Positions 1 through 9,205 of a stretch of DNA of 64,000 nt are shown here, one piece after another. The stretch comes from Mesorhizobium onobrychidis (GTDB taxonomy: Bacteria; Pseudomonadota; Alphaproteobacteria; Rhizobiales; Rhizobiaceae). The notes under the pieces are model-generated. The model was not told the DNA's origin and did not search any database. It saw only the letters and a program-made list of their open reading frames with translations. The stretch covers positions 868,001-932,000 of the forward strand of contig NZ_CP062229.1 of assembly GCF_024707545.1 (NCBI RefSeq). Reading direction: 5' to 3'. A program made the translations under genes and the position numbers. The stretch's first letter is position 1; each line of letters opens with the position of its first letter.

Positions 1-1
1 C

Positions 2-865
2 ATCAAGGATACGACGACCGCCACATTTGCCGCCGACGTCATCCAGGAATCGCGGCGTCAGCCGGTCCTGGTCGATTTCTGGGCGCCATGGTGCGGGCCC
101 TGCAAGCAACTGACGCCGCTGCTGGAAAAGGCGGTCACCGCCGCCGGCGGCAAGGTCAAGCTGGTCAAGATGAACATCGACGACCATCCTTCGATCGCCG
201 GACAGCTCGGCATCCAGTCGATACCGGCGGTCATCGCCTTCAAGGACGGCCAGCCGGTCGACGGCTTCATGGGCGCCATTCCCGAGAGCCAGATCGCCGA
301 GTTCATCCAGAAGGTCGGCGGCAAGAAAAATGGTGCGCCGCAGGTGGCCGAGGCGCTCGCCGCCGCCGCGGAGGCGCGCGACGCCGGCGATGTGCAGACC
401 GCGGCGGACATCTACGACGCGATCCTGGAACAGGCGCCGGAGACGATCGAGGCGATTGCCGGGCTGGGCGATCTGCTGTTCGAGGCCGGCGATGCCGACG
501 GCGCGGAAGCCGTGCTGGCGCGGGCGCCGGAAGCAAAGAAGGATGCGCCGCCGCTCGCCGCGGTGCGCGCCAAGATGGCGCTTGCCGCGCAGGCACAAGC
601 ACTTGGCAATCCGGCCGAGCTTGAGCGGCGCCTGGCTGAGAACCCCGGGGACCACCAGGCACGGTTCGATCTTGCCATGATCCAGAACGCCAACGGCGAG
701 CGCATGGCCGCGGCCGACAATTTGCTGGCGATTGTCAAAGCCGATCGCTCGTGGAACGACGACGGCGCCAGGACGCAATTGCTGCAGTTCTTCGAGGCAT
801 GGGGCATGACCGACGACGCAACGCTGGCGGCGCGGCGCAAATTGTCGTCGCTGCTGTTTTCCTGA
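2..865 (+). CDS. cnoX: Thioredoxin-domain co-chaperone, CnoX/YbbN-like (5' end missing)
   Basis: The reading frame is open from the first bases of the window, so the start lies upstream; 287 residues are visible. A thioredoxin fold comes first, with the complete active site WCGPC at visible residues 30-34, followed by a long Ala/Glu-rich helical region typical of the TPR-like C-terminal half of YbbN/CnoX. Proteins of this family bind unfolded clients and hand them to GroEL or DnaK; in E. coli the CxxC is lost, whereas here both cysteines are kept, so redox activity is plausible. It is followed by a LON-domain protein and a Trm112-like protein on the same strand. A plain thioredoxin is unlikely because of the extra 180 residues. 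Confidence 0.88.
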   Translation: MKDTTTATFAADVIQESRRQPVLVDFWAPWCGPCKQLTPLLEKAVTAAGGKVKLVKMNIDDHPSIAGQLGIQSIPAVIAFKDGQPVDGFMGAIPESQIAEFIQKVGGKKNGAPQVAEALAAAAEARDAGDVQTAADIYDAILEQAPETIEAIAGLGDLLFEAGDADGAEAVLARAPEAKKDAPPLAAVRAKMALAAQAQALGNPAELERRLAENPGDHQARFDLAMIQNANGERMAAADNLLAIVKADRSWNDDGARTQLLQFFEAWGMTDDATLAARRKLSSLLFS

Positions 866-1031
866 GCGCGCATCAAGCTGTTTTTGCCTGATGGCCTTGC
901 GGTCGACGACGGCTGCGCCAGATTAGAAGGCCTGACCGATCCGTTCTTCGTTTCGTGACGATTTACGCGTCAGGTTGCGATGGGGTGTGCTGGCTTGATG
1001 CGCTTCTTGAGGAAGCGAGCGGAGGTTTGAA

Positions 1032-1703
1032 GTGCAGGCGGGAAACGCGCATTACCGGCTCGATACGGATTTGCCGTCGACGGTGCCGATCTTCCCGCTT
1101 GAAGGCGCATTGCTGCTGCCGGGCGGCCGCATGCCGCTCAACATTTTTGAGCCGCGCTATCTGGAGATGGTGGATGAGGCGATCGCCGGATCGCGGCTGA
1201 TCGGTGTCATACAGCCCAGCCTCGACGGTGCGCGGCGTGCCGATGGCGAGCCGGAACTCTGCAATGTCGGCTGCGCCGGACGCATCATCGCGCTTTCCGA
1301 GAGCGGCGACGGCCGTTACCTGATTTCGCTGCAAGGTGTGTGCCGGTTCCGCATCGTGCAGGAACTCGCGGTCAAGACGCCCTTTCGCCAGTGCCGGTTT
1401 GCGCCCTTTCTCACCGACCTCGATGAAGATCAGGCAGAGGCCGGGATCGACCGGCCGGCGCTGCTCAAGGCATTTCGCGCCTATCTGCAGGCCAACGATC
1501 TTGAAGCCGACTGGGAAAGCGTCAGCCGCGCCGAAAATGCCATGCTGGTCAATGCGCTATCGATGATGGCTCCCTATGGGCCGGCCGAGAAACAGGCGCT
1601 ACTCGAAGCGGCGGACCTGAAGACACGCGCCGAAACGCTGATCGCCATCACCGAAATGGCGCTGGCACGCGAAAACGAGGATTTCGGGTCGAGCCTGCAA
1701 TAG
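1032..1703 (+). CDS. LON peptidase substrate-binding domain protein
   Basis: The protein has 223 residues and consists only of the N-terminal (substrate-binding) domain of Lon protease; the early motif PIFPLEGALLLPGG and the following NIFEPRYL are typical. No AAA+ ATPase or Ser-Lys protease domain follows, so it cannot be a Lon protease itself. The GTG start at 1032 is chosen because GGAGG lies directly upstream at 1021-1025; no ATG fits the domain start. Its place between a thioredoxin/TPR co-chaperone gene and a Trm112 gene is a common alphaproteobacterial order. The biochemical role is unknown; a role in proteostasis is inferred only from the domain and the neighbour. Confidence 0.9.
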   Translation: MQAGNAHYRLDTDLPSTVPIFPLEGALLLPGGRMPLNIFEPRYLEMVDEAIAGSRLIGVIQPSLDGARRADGEPELCNVGCAGRIIALSESGDGRYLISLQGVCRFRIVQELAVKTPFRQCRFAPFLTDLDEDQAEAGIDRPALLKAFRAYLQANDLEADWESVSRAENAMLVNALSMMAPYGPAEKQALLEAADLKTRAETLIAITEMALARENEDFGSSLQ

Positions 1704-1712
1704 GCGGCTCTT

Positions 1713-1894
1713 CCTTCTCCCCTTGTGGGAGAAGGTGGATTGGCGCGCAGCGCCAAGACGGTTGAGGGGTGTTGGACGGAGCGCTGTCGGTGCCAAGCTG
1801 GAACACCCCTCATCCGACCGAGCGGAGCCTGTCCTCGGGCTTGCCGAAGGCAAGACCCGTGGGCTCGGCCACCTTCTCCCACAAGGGGAGAAGG
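1713..1894. repeat. Dispersed palindromic repeat, family A, copy 1
   Basis: About 180 bp bounded by inverted CCTTCTCCC...GGGAGAAGG stems, with CCCCTCATCCG inside. Bases 1823-1859 are the exact reverse complement of 43926-43962 in the copy inside the YbbP permease gene. A third copy lies at 49124-49292 and a fragment near 28602-28648. Confidence 0.85.
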
Positions 1895-1940
1895 CAAGGC
1901 CATGCGAACCGGCGGCGATTGTCCCAGAGGATAGACAAAA

Positions 1941-2177
1941 ATGGTGGATTGGCGTGACGGAAAGAAGGCCAATGTCGATCCCAAGCTGCTGGAATTGCTG
2001 GCCTGCCCGCTGACCAAGGGCCCGCTTACCTGGGATCCGGAGCGCGGCGAGCTCATCTCGCGGGTCGCAAGGCTTGCCTATCCTGTGCGTGACGGCATCC
2101 CGATCATGCTGCCTTCGGAAGCGCGCGCGATCCCCTTCGAGGAAGGATTGCCCCCGCGCCTGGGCGGACCGTCCTGA
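1941..2177 (+). CDS. Trm112/UPF0434-family small zinc-ribbon-like protein
   Basis: The protein has 78 residues and matches the bacterial Trm112-like family: [14 protein letters not shown] near residue 17 and [17 protein letters not shown] near residue 48. In eukaryotes Trm112 activates several tRNA, rRNA and protein methyltransferases; the bacterial members are short and mostly uncharacterised. Only one cysteine of the usual pairs is present, as in many alphaproteobacterial members, so zinc binding is doubtful. The ATG at 1941 starts immediately after repeat copy A1, which therefore separates it from the LON-domain gene. Confidence 0.88.
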   Translation: MVDWRDGKKANVDPKLLELLACPLTKGPLTWDPERGELISRVARLAYPVRDGIPIMLPSEARAIPFEEGLPPRLGGPS

Positions 2178-2204
2178 ACGTATTGGGTGTCGGCGCTCTG
2201 CGCC

Positions 2205-2360
2205 GCCCCCCTCTGGCCTGCCGGCCATCTCCCCCTCAAGAGGGAGATTGTCTGTCGCGGCCGGCCTCGGCAATCTCCAACGTTGCAGGAAAGGCGCTGC
2301 AGGCGAAGCTGCCGATCTCCCCCCTTGAGGGGGAGATGCCCGGCAGGGCAGAGGGGGGCC
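2205..2360. repeat. Dispersed palindromic repeat, family B, copy 1
   Basis: About 156 bp with near-perfect terminal inverted repeats of the type CCCCCTCTGxCCTGCCGGxCA, each followed inward by a second stem TCTCCCCC/GGGGGAGA. It fills the space between the Trm112 gene and the convergent dnaE2. Other copies: 15473-15631, 32167-32331, 54641-54799. Confidence 0.88.
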
Positions 2361-2416
2361 GCTGTCCCGCGGCCTCGTTACGATCAGGCGGTTGGCTTTC
2401 GTCCGCCGCACAGTGC

Positions 2417-5400
2417 CTATTGAAAATTGCGCCCCTTGGGCATGACCTTCTCCGCCTTTCCCGACAGTGTCGCGAGATCCCGTTGGACAGGCGCGGCTTG
2501 TGGGGCATTTGCATCTGCAGCGCCCCTTTTACGGTTGCCATTCTCCATGCGCCCACTGGCTGAACGCTCATTGACAGGCTGGCCGGTACCGGCCTCCTCC
2601 AAAAGCACGGACAGCCAGGGCGTCAGATCCTCGACCTTCTCGGCGACGATATGGATGACGTCCGATTCCGACTGCAGTTTGCCGGTGACGCGGACCAGCC
2701 GCGCGCCCATGACAATGGGCCGGTAGCGGTTGAAGGTTCTTTCCCAGAAAATGACGTTGGCGACTGAATTCTCGTCTTCCAGCGTCAGGAAGATCGCTTT
2801 GCCAGTGCCCGGGCGCTGTCGCACGAGCACCAGGCCGGCGACGGAGACCCGCCTGCCATCCGGTACGCAGGGGAGGCGCGCATTGGGCGTGACGCCGGAA
2901 CGGTCCAGCCGCTGGCGCAGAAAGGCCAACGGATGCGCCTTCAGCGACAGGCCGAGCGAACGGTAGTCGTGGACGACGTGCTCGCCGAGCGGCATTGTCG
3001 GCAGCCTGGTCGCGGGCTCGAGATCGCGCAAGCGGATCGCCGGCTGGTCGAACAGCGGCAGGGTCTCGGCGGCACTCCTGCCGTCGAGCGCGCGGACCGC
3101 CCACAAGGCGTCGCGGCGGTCGAGGCCGAGCGAACGGAAGGCGTCGGCTTGCGCCAGCTTCTCGATCTCATCGACGTAGAGGCCCGAGCGCAGCCAGACA
3201 TCGCGAACGGATGCATAACCGTCGCCGCGTCTGGCGACAAACACCTCCATGCGCTCCTTCGACAGGCCCTTGACCTGGCGAAAACCCAGCCGGACGGCAT
3301 GATTGGTCCGGATGACGCCGCGCATCTGGGCATGGCGGTCGAGGATGCGGGCCGGGTCGAAGGGCGCTTCCTCCAATGCGCAGTCCCAACCGGAAAAATT
3401 GACGTCGACCTCGCGGATTTCGACGCCATGGTCGCACGCGTCGCGGACAAGCTGAGCCGGCTGGTAAAACCCCATCGGCTGGGAATTCAGGATCGCGGCG
3501 CAGAACACGTCGGGATAGAAGGTCTTGAACCAGCAGGAGGCATAGACCAGCAGGGCGAAGGAGGCGGCATGGCTTTCGGGAAAGCCGTATTCGCCAAAAC
3601 CCTCGATCTGCTTGAAGCAGCGCTCGGCGAAGTCCTTTTCGTAACCCCGCAAAACCATGCCGTCGACCATCCGCTTGCGATAATTGCCGATCGTGCCGGT
3701 GCGCTTGAAGGTGGCCATGGCGCGGCGCAGTTCATCGGCCTCGCCCGGCCTGAAGCCGCCGGCGACGATGGCGATCTTCATCGCCTGTTCCTGGAACAGC
3801 GGCACGCCCAGCGTCCTGCCGAGTATTTCTTCCAGTTCCGGCTTGGGGTATTCGGGCTTTTCCTTGCCCTGCCGGCGGCGCAGATAGGGGTGGACCATGT
3901 CGCCCTGGATCGGGCCCGGCCGCACGATCGCCACCTCGATGACGAGGTCATAGAATGTTTTCGGCTTGAGCCGCGGCAGCATCGACATCTGGGCGCGGGA
4001 TTCGATCTGGAAGACGCCAATCGTGTCGGCACGGCAGATCATGTCGTAGACATGTTTGTCCTCGGCAGGGAGGGTGGCCAGCACATAGGGCTGGCCATAG
4101 TCATCCCGCTCATCAGGATAATGATCCTGGAGCAGGGTGAAGGCGCGCTGCAGGCAGGTCAGCATGCCGAGCGCCAACACGTCGACTTTGAGGATTTTCA
4201 CCGCGTCGAGATCGTCCTTGTCCCACTCGACCATCTTGCGCTCGTCCATCGCCGTCTTGATGATGGGCACGATCTCGTCGAGCCGGTCCCTGGTGATGAC
4301 GAAGCCGCCGACATGCTGCGACAGATGACGGGGAAAGCCCATGATCTCGTTGGCGCATTCGATCACCTGCCTTGTCGCTGGATCGGTCTGATCGAGGCCG
4401 CCGGCCCTGGTCTCCTTTTCGCCGAGCTCCGAGGTCGACCAGCCCCAGATCGAGCTGGACAGCGCGCTCCTGACGTCGTCCGACAGGCCCATCGCCTTGG
4501 CCACTTCGCGCATCGCCGACCGGCCCCGGTAGCTGACGACGGCCGCGGCAAGCGCGGTACGCTTGGCGCTGTATTTGGAATAGATATACTGGATGACCTC
4601 TTCGCGCTTTTCATGTTCGAAATCGACATCGATATCTGGTGGCTCGTTTCTTTCCTCGGAAATGAAGCGCTCGAAAAGCGAGTCGATCCGCTCGGGGCCC
4701 ACTTCGGTGATGCCGATGCAATAGCAGACCACCGAGTTGGCTGCGGAGCCACGCCCCTGGCAGAGTATGTCCTGGCTGCGGGCGAATTTGACGATGTCGT
4801 AGACAGTCAGGAAATAGCGCGCGTAATTCAGGCGCTCGATCAAAGCGAGCTCTTCCCGGATGCGCTTCGTCACATCGGCGGGAACGCCTGAGGGATACCG
4901 TATCGCGGCTCCCTCTCGAGCCAGCCGTTCCAGTTCGGCCTGTGGCCCGAGGCCGGATTCCGTCGGTTCGTCGGGATAGTTGTATTGGAGGTCACCGAGA
5001 GAGAAGCTCAATTCGCCGGCAAAGCGCAGCGTTTCCGCCAATGCCTGCGGATGCCTGCGGAAAAGCCGCGCCATCTCCATTGGCGGCTTCAAATGGCGCT
5101 CGGCATTGGCTGCCAGTTCCAGTCCCGCTTCAGCAATAGGCACGTTGAGGCGGATCGCCGTCAGCACGTCCTGCAACCGGCGCCGTTCGGACGTATGGTA
5201 AAGAACGTCGTTGGTCGCCATCAGCGGAATGCCTGATACCTCAGCCATGGCAGCTGCCTGCTCGAAACGGAAGCGGTCGTTGCCGTGATAATCCGGTGAA
5301 ACGGCAAGCCGCAAAGCCTTGCCGAAGCGATCTTTAAGCCGGCTAAGCAAAGTGAGGTCATCATTGGCGCCCGCCGATAGATCCGGCAGGACTGCCAGAG

Positions 5401-5782
5401 ACATTAGATTGCCCCATTCGAAAAAGTCGTCGCGATAGAGAAGCGGTGCGCCCTTTTCGCTTTCGTCGCGCATATTGGCTTGCGTCAGCATGCGGCACAG
5501 ATGGCCCCAGCCCTTGCGGTCCTGCGGATAGGCGAGAACGTCGGGCGTGCCATCGCAAAAAACCAGGCGGCAGCCGGGATGATAGGAAAGACCTTCCACC
5601 TTGGCCTGCTGCCAGGCGCGCACGACACCGGCCACCGTGTTGCGGTCGGCAAGCCCGATCGACGAAAAGCCCAGAAACTTTGCCGCGACCACCAGCTCCT
5701 CCGGCTTCGAGGCGCCGCGCAGGAACGAGAAATTCGACTGGATGCCGAATTCGGCATAGGGAACGACCGTCAGCGCGTTCAT
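2417..5782 (-). CDS. dnaE2: Error-prone DNA polymerase DnaE2 (ImuC)
   Basis: The protein has 1121 residues, the usual length for DnaE2/ImuC, a C-family polymerase that copies damaged DNA with the help of ImuA and ImuB. An N-terminal PHP domain ([16 protein letters not shown]) is followed by the polymerase core with the catalytic motif [11 protein letters not shown] near residue 383 and [10 protein letters not shown] downstream; an OB fold ([20 protein letters not shown]) and the family-typical end MPKGRNFQ close it. The first PHP motif lacks the metal-binding histidines of replicative DnaE. The start overlaps the imuB stop in an ATGA, so the two are translationally coupled. It is the last gene of an SOS-regulated operon. 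Confidence 0.96.
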   Translation of the reverse strand: MNALTVVPYAEFGIQSNFSFLRGASKPEELVVAAKFLGFSSIGLADRNTVAGVVRAWQQAKVEGLSYHPGCRLVFCDGTPDVLAYPQDRKGWGHLCRMLTQANMRDESEKGAPLLYRDDFFEWGNLMSLAVLPDLSAGANDDLTLLSRLKDRFGKALRLAVSPDYHGNDRFRFEQAAAMAEVSGIPLMATNDVLYHTSERRRLQDVLTAIRLNVPIAEAGLELAANAERHLKPPMEMARLFRRHPQALAETLRFAGELSFSLGDLQYNYPDEPTESGLGPQAELERLAREGAAIRYPSGVPADVTKRIREELALIERLNYARYFLTVYDIVKFARSQDILCQGRGSAANSVVCYCIGITEVGPERIDSLFERFISEERNEPPDIDVDFEHEKREEVIQYIYSKYSAKRTALAAAVVSYRGRSAMREVAKAMGLSDDVRSALSSSIWGWSTSELGEKETRAGGLDQTDPATRQVIECANEIMGFPRHLSQHVGGFVITRDRLDEIVPIIKTAMDERKMVEWDKDDLDAVKILKVDVLALGMLTCLQRAFTLLQDHYPDERDDYGQPYVLATLPAEDKHVYDMICRADTIGVFQIESRAQMSMLPRLKPKTFYDLVIEVAIVRPGPIQGDMVHPYLRRRQGKEKPEYPKPELEEILGRTLGVPLFQEQAMKIAIVAGGFRPGEADELRRAMATFKRTGTIGNYRKRMVDGMVLRGYEKDFAERCFKQIEGFGEYGFPESHAASFALLVYASCWFKTFYPDVFCAAILNSQPMGFYQPAQLVRDACDHGVEIREVDVNFSGWDCALEEAPFDPARILDRHAQMRGVIRTNHAVRLGFRQVKGLSKERMEVFVARRGDGYASVRDVWLRSGLYVDEIEKLAQADAFRSLGLDRRDALWAVRALDGRSAAETLPLFDQPAIRLRDLEPATRLPTMPLGEHVVHDYRSLGLSLKAHPLAFLRQRLDRSGVTPNARLPCVPDGRRVSVAGLVLVRQRPGTGKAIFLTLEDENSVANVIFWERTFNRYRPIVMGARLVRVTGKLQSESDVIHIVAEKVEDLTPWLSVLLEEAGTGQPVNERSASGRMENGNRKRGAADANAPQAAPVQRDLATLSGKAEKVMPKGRNFQ

Positions 5783-7401
5783 GCGAAGACCCCATGCATG
5801 AACCAGCGCGGCGCGGCGTGCGAGGCCCCGTAGAGACCCTGGCGGTAGAGCCAGTAACGGCGGCCGTCGCTATCCTCGATGCGGAAATAATCCCGGGTCG
5901 CCTCCTGCCCCGACGCCTCCCGCCACCATTCCGGGGCGACGCGCTCCGGCCCTTCGGCGCGCGCGACCCGGTAGAGAGCCCGCCGCCAACGGAAGTTCAT
6001 CGGCGGTCCCTCAGGCATTTCGGTGGCCGGCACCTCGATCGGTTCGGGCGAACGGAACAGCCGGATCGGCCGTTCCGGCCGAAAGACAGGCTTGGAGGAA
6101 GTGTCTTGTATCTTGCCCGGCTTCTTCGGCGGAGAGACCCTTTGCGGCGCCTCCGCATAGGGAAGCGTGGCGACGGCGCGCTCCGGCAGATGACTCTCGA
6201 CGGCAACCGGTTTCAAAACCGCGCTGTCGCCGAGTCGGGCGCGGATGCGGTCGGCGAAAAGGGCGATATCGGCGCCGTCATCGCGCGTCTCGCCGGCGAG
6301 ATCCGCCTGCTGCATGTCGAAGGCCGCGGCCGACAGGACCGAGAGGCGCACGAGATCGAAGCCATAGCCGGCATCGATGTCCTGTTCGAGCGCGGCAAGC
6401 CTTTCGTGGAACAATTTCTGGATCAGCAACGGCTCGCGCAACGGCCGCGACGTGCCGACGGCGATGCGGCTGACGGCGCCGTCGACGCGGAAAAGCAGCA
6501 GCGCCAGCCTTCTTGCGCCCTCGCCGCGGCGCTCGAGGTCCGCCTTCAATGTCGTCGCCAGCATTTTCACCAGCCGCTCTATTTCGTCGGTCAGCATGAC
6601 GGGTTCTGCGAGATGGCGTTCGACCGAAAGCGGCGCGACCGGCAGGCGCGGCGACACCGCCTCGTCGAGGCGGCCGAGCGCCTGGTCGAGGCGCAAAAGC
6701 AGCGATGTGCCGAAGCGGCGGGCGAGCGGCGCGCGCGGTGCTGCCATGACGGCGCCCGCCGTGCGCAGGCCGACGCTTTCCAGGCTGGCGCGGATATCAG
6801 GCTCGATGCGCAGCGCCGCCAGCGGCAAGGGTGCGAGAAGCGCTTCCTCTTCGCCGCAGGGGACGATGCGGTCACTGGCAAACCGTGCCGCCGCCCAGGC
6901 AGCACCTGGTGTGGCGGCAAGGCCGGCGCGGACATCGAAACCCTGATGGAAAAAGCGCGACAGGATGTCGTCCAGCATCGATCGTTCGCCGCCGAAAAGA
7001 TGGGTGCAGCCGGTGACGTCGAGAAACAGGCCGTCGGCCGCGTCGATCGCCACCAGCGGAGTGTAGCGGTCGCACCAGTCGGCGAGGCTTTCGAGCAGGC
7101 GGCGATCGGCCTCGGGATCGGCTTCCACCACGTCGATCGACGGATGCATGGCGCGCGCGTCGGCTATGCCCATGCCGCGCTTCAGGTGAAGCGCCTCAGC
7201 CCGCTCGTCGAGGGCGGCGATGCGCTGCGCGTTCCCCTGGCGATGGCTGATCACCAGGGGCAGGTGATCCGATCGCCGGGAACGCCAGGACCGCCCCAGA
7301 CGCTGCCGCAGGATCCTTTCCGCGGCGAGATGCGGAAACCACAGGGACAGGATTCGCTGCCCGTTCTTCCCCGGGCCTTCTTTCCTCGAAACTGCGTTCA
7401 T
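5779..7401 (-). CDS. imuB: ImuB, Y-family polymerase-like protein of the SOS mutasome
   Basis: The protein has 540 residues. ImuB is a catalytically dead Y-family polymerase homologue that links DnaE2 to the beta clamp. The N-terminus ([19 protein letters not shown], from about residue 16) is the typical family start, and the thumb/little-finger-like region follows. The ATG at 7401 is preferred over in-frame starts further upstream because these lie in a low-complexity Arg/Pro stretch that is the shadow of imuA. The gene overlaps imuA by 206 nt in another frame, unusually long, and overlaps dnaE2 by 4 nt. Expression is expected from the LexA-controlled promoter ahead of imuA. Confidence 0.93.
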   Translation of the reverse strand: MNAVSRKEGPGKNGQRILSLWFPHLAAERILRQRLGRSWRSRRSDHLPLVISHRQGNAQRIAALDERAEALHLKRGMGIADARAMHPSIDVVEADPEADRRLLESLADWCDRYTPLVAIDAADGLFLDVTGCTHLFGGERSMLDDILSRFFHQGFDVRAGLAATPGAAWAAARFASDRIVPCGEEEALLAPLPLAALRIEPDIRASLESVGLRTAGAVMAAPRAPLARRFGTSLLLRLDQALGRLDEAVSPRLPVAPLSVERHLAEPVMLTDEIERLVKMLATTLKADLERRGEGARRLALLLFRVDGAVSRIAVGTSRPLREPLLIQKLFHERLAALEQDIDAGYGFDLVRLSVLSAAAFDMQQADLAGETRDDGADIALFADRIRARLGDSAVLKPVAVESHLPERAVATLPYAEAPQRVSPPKKPGKIQDTSSKPVFRPERPIRLFRSPEPIEVPATEMPEGPPMNFRWRRALYRVARAEGPERVAPEWWREASGQEATRDYFRIEDSDGRRYWLYRQGLYGASHAAPRWFMHGVFA

Positions 7402-8212
7402 CGGGGTTCCACTCCAGTGTGAATTGTCCTGGCAAGGCCGTGCGGCTCTTGCCGATGCTGACGGTGAAGGCGGGGCGGCCGATCGAGCCGGCGAGCGGCC
7501 CGGCGATCGTCTCGCGTGGTGCCGACGGCGCCGCCGACAGGACGAGGCGGACGGGTGCCGCCGTCGGCTCGGGTTCGCCGGCCTGGCGCAGCAGGAACAC
7601 CGGCCGGCCGGCATTCTGTGCCCGGGCGTGCAGCCGCCGCGTCGCCGTGAGGTCCAGCCGCTGCGGACTGCCGCGGATTTCGAGGATGACGGCGGCGAGC
7701 GCCGTCATCCGGGCGGCCTCCTCGGCGGTCCACAGCGCGTCGAGGAGCCTTGGCGCCTCGGAAAACAGCAATTGCTCCGGCTCGATGCCGAAAATGGCGT
7801 GAAGCCCTCTGGCATAGGGAAAGCCGGCTTCGCGGAAGATCTCCGCGGTGCCGATCCACAGGACCGGCAGTCGCGGCCCCTGTTTGAGGATCAGGCTGAC
7901 GAGCGACAGCGTGAAGCCGGCGACGGCCCCGGCATCGCGGGTGGCGGCGCCATAGATCTCGCTCAGCGCCGCCTTCGGCAGGCCGCCGCTGAGCGCAGTA
8001 TCGAGACCTTCGGCGCCGGTGCGCAGAAACGCATCGGGCGGCGCCACGGCGAGGCCGCGGCGGACGATTGTTAGATCCCGGGGCGTGACATCCGCATCAA
8101 CGGGAGCTGCGCCGGCCGGCGCCTCCAGGCGCTCGGGCAGCGTTCCCTCGATCTTCGCGATCTGGCGGCGCAGGGCAAAAACAGTCTCCCGCGCCACGGC
8201 GCTTGTCGCCAT
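7196..8212 (-). CDS. imuA: ImuA, RecA/SulA-like protein of the SOS mutasome
   Basis: The protein has 338 residues. ImuA is a RecA-fold protein needed together with ImuB and DnaE2 for damage-induced mutagenesis. Recognisable parts are the LRTGAEGLDTALSGGLPKAA region and the following AALSEIYG, equivalent to the SulA/RecA P-loop zone, and the C-terminal core end [12 protein letters not shown] near residue 265. The ATG at 8212 is chosen because the longer frame to 8293 would run through the LexA operator. The last 70 or so residues are an Arg/Pro/Ala-rich tail that overlaps imuB; a shorter ancestral C-terminus is likely. It is the first gene of the cassette. Confidence 0.88.
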   Translation of the reverse strand: MATSAVARETVFALRRQIAKIEGTLPERLEAPAGAAPVDADVTPRDLTIVRRGLAVAPPDAFLRTGAEGLDTALSGGLPKAALSEIYGAATRDAGAVAGFTLSLVSLILKQGPRLPVLWIGTAEIFREAGFPYARGLHAIFGIEPEQLLFSEAPRLLDALWTAEEAARMTALAAVILEIRGSPQRLDLTATRRLHARAQNAGRPVFLLRQAGEPEPTAAPVRLVLSAAPSAPRETIAGPLAGSIGRPAFTVSIGKSRTALPGQFTLEWNPDERSFEERRPGEERAANPVPVVSASRRGKDPAAASGAVLAFPAIGSPAPGDQPSPGERAAHRRPRRAG

Positions 8213-8236
8213 GACGGTCAGCTTCCACTCACAATT

Positions 8237-8251
8237 GTTCCTGTTATGTTC
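8237..8251 (-). promoter_or_regulatory. LexA operator (SOS box) of imuA-imuB-dnaE2
   Basis: GTTC, seven bases (CTGTTAT), GTTC: a perfect match to the alphaproteobacterial LexA operator GTTCN7GTTC. It lies 25-39 nt upstream of the imuA ATG, the expected place for a promoter-overlapping operator. The divergent metallopeptidase gene begins 136 nt away on the other side, so it might also be affected, but nothing else supports that. Confidence 0.9.
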
Positions 8252-8386
8252 TCTAGGATTCCAGAGGGCGCCCGAAGAGTCAAGCGGAGTCATGGGGAAT
8301 TTATTCCTGCCCGCGCCGGGACGGCAAACCGGCCATTTGCCGAGTCCGGCTCGAAAGCCTATATGCCGGGATCAGAAGGACAAAGC

Positions 8387-8809
8387 ATGGCCCGCATCTA
8401 CAAGACCCGTACCTGGCACGACGAGCTTTCGCCGTCGATGGAGGAAATGGAGTTCCTGGCCTTAGAGGCTTACGCCCATCTGCCGGAGGAATTTCGCAAG
8501 CTGACCGGCGAGATTATCATCCAGATCGCCGAATTTCCGACCGACGAGATCATGGACGACCTGTCGCTGGAAACGCCTTTCGACCTGCTCGGCCTGTTCG
8601 AGGGGCGCGGCATCGCCGAGCGCTGGAATCCGCAGACCGGCGAGGGGCCGAACCGCGTCACGCTCTACCGCCGCGCCATCCTCGACTACTGGGCCGAGAA
8701 CGAGGAGACGCTTGGCGATATCGTCACTCATGTGCTGATCCACGAGATCGGCCACCATTTCGGCCTGTCGGACGATGATATGGAGCGGATCGAAGAGGCG
8801 GCGGAGTAG
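8387..8809 (+). CDS. Minimal zincin-type metallopeptidase family protein
   Basis: The protein has 140 residues and carries the zinc motif HEIGHHFGLSDDDMERIE near the C-terminus: two zinc histidines and the catalytic glutamate in HExxH, plus a distal acidic patch that may give the third ligand. This is the small alphaproteobacterial/actinobacterial zincin family once called DUF1025; substrates are unknown. The ATG at 8387 has AGAAGGA upstream at 8374-8380; a longer frame from 8246 would begin inside the LexA operator region and is rejected. There is no signal peptide, so it acts in the cytoplasm. It is divergent from imuA. Confidence 0.88.
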   Translation: MARIYKTRTWHDELSPSMEEMEFLALEAYAHLPEEFRKLTGEIIIQIAEFPTDEIMDDLSLETPFDLLGLFEGRGIAERWNPQTGEGPNRVTLYRRAILDYWAENEETLGDIVTHVLIHEIGHHFGLSDDDMERIEEAAE

Positions 8810-8813
8810 GCTG

Positions 8814-8945
8814 TATTGATATTCAGGTGATGCCGGCCTGCGAACGGCAGTTCCCTGCGCTTCCGGTGCTCACGTACCCAAAGTACGCTCCGCTCCGGTT
8901 CTCGGGAAACCACCATTCTCGGCGCGGCCTGACCTGAATCTCAAC
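8814..8945. repeat. Imperfect long inverted repeat
   Basis: TTGATATTCAGGT at about 8816-8828 pairs with ACCTGAATCTCAA at about 8932-8944, and an inner dyad GTACCCAAAGTAC lies in the middle. It looks like another intergenic palindromic element; only this copy is in the window. It could also serve as a terminator between the two flanking convergent genes. Confidence 0.5.
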
Positions 8946-8972
8946 ACACCCTGCGTCGGAGCCTTGCAAAAT

Positions 8973-9179
8973 CTACCAATCGCTGAGCTTGGTGTTGGGT
9001 CCGTATTCCTGACCCTCGATATCCTTTACCACGGCCTGGCCGCAGCGCATGGCCTTGGCCTCCATGTCGTAGGAATAGGTCGGCGAGCCGAACAGGTGCC
9101 AGCCCTTGTTCAGCGCTGCCGTCACCTTGTGGCAGAAGCTGGAATCGTCCGGACCGGACAGAAAGCGGTAGAGTTTCAT
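8973..9179 (-). CDS. DUF1737 domain protein
   Basis: This is a 68-residue protein that is essentially a single DUF1737 domain: MKLYRFLSGPDDSSFCHKV at the N-terminus, then KGWHLFGSPTYSYD. The domain is short and of unknown function. The ATG at 9179 follows the stop of the lyase gene by 26 nt, so both are probably co-transcribed. There is no signal peptide or membrane segment. Confidence 0.85.
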   Translation of the reverse strand: MKLYRFLSGPDDSSFCHKVTAALNKGWHLFGSPTYSYDMEAKAMRCGQAVVKDIEGQEYGPNTKLSDW

Positions 9180-9205
9180 TTTTCATTCCTGTCGTGAGTT
9201 GCCAA

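Noticed and set aside
2933..4891. Long open frame of about 650 codons antisense to dnaE2
   Set aside because: It is a high-GC shadow of the dnaE2 codon pattern; no domain or ribosome binding site, and dnaE2 is certain.
5446..7422. Open frame of about 650 codons antisense to imuB and dnaE2
   Set aside because: Arg-rich shadow of imuB with no recognisable domain.
8246..8386. Extended N-terminus of the small metallopeptidase
   Set aside because: It would start in the LexA operator region, and the ribosome binding site at 8374-8380 fits the ATG at 8387.
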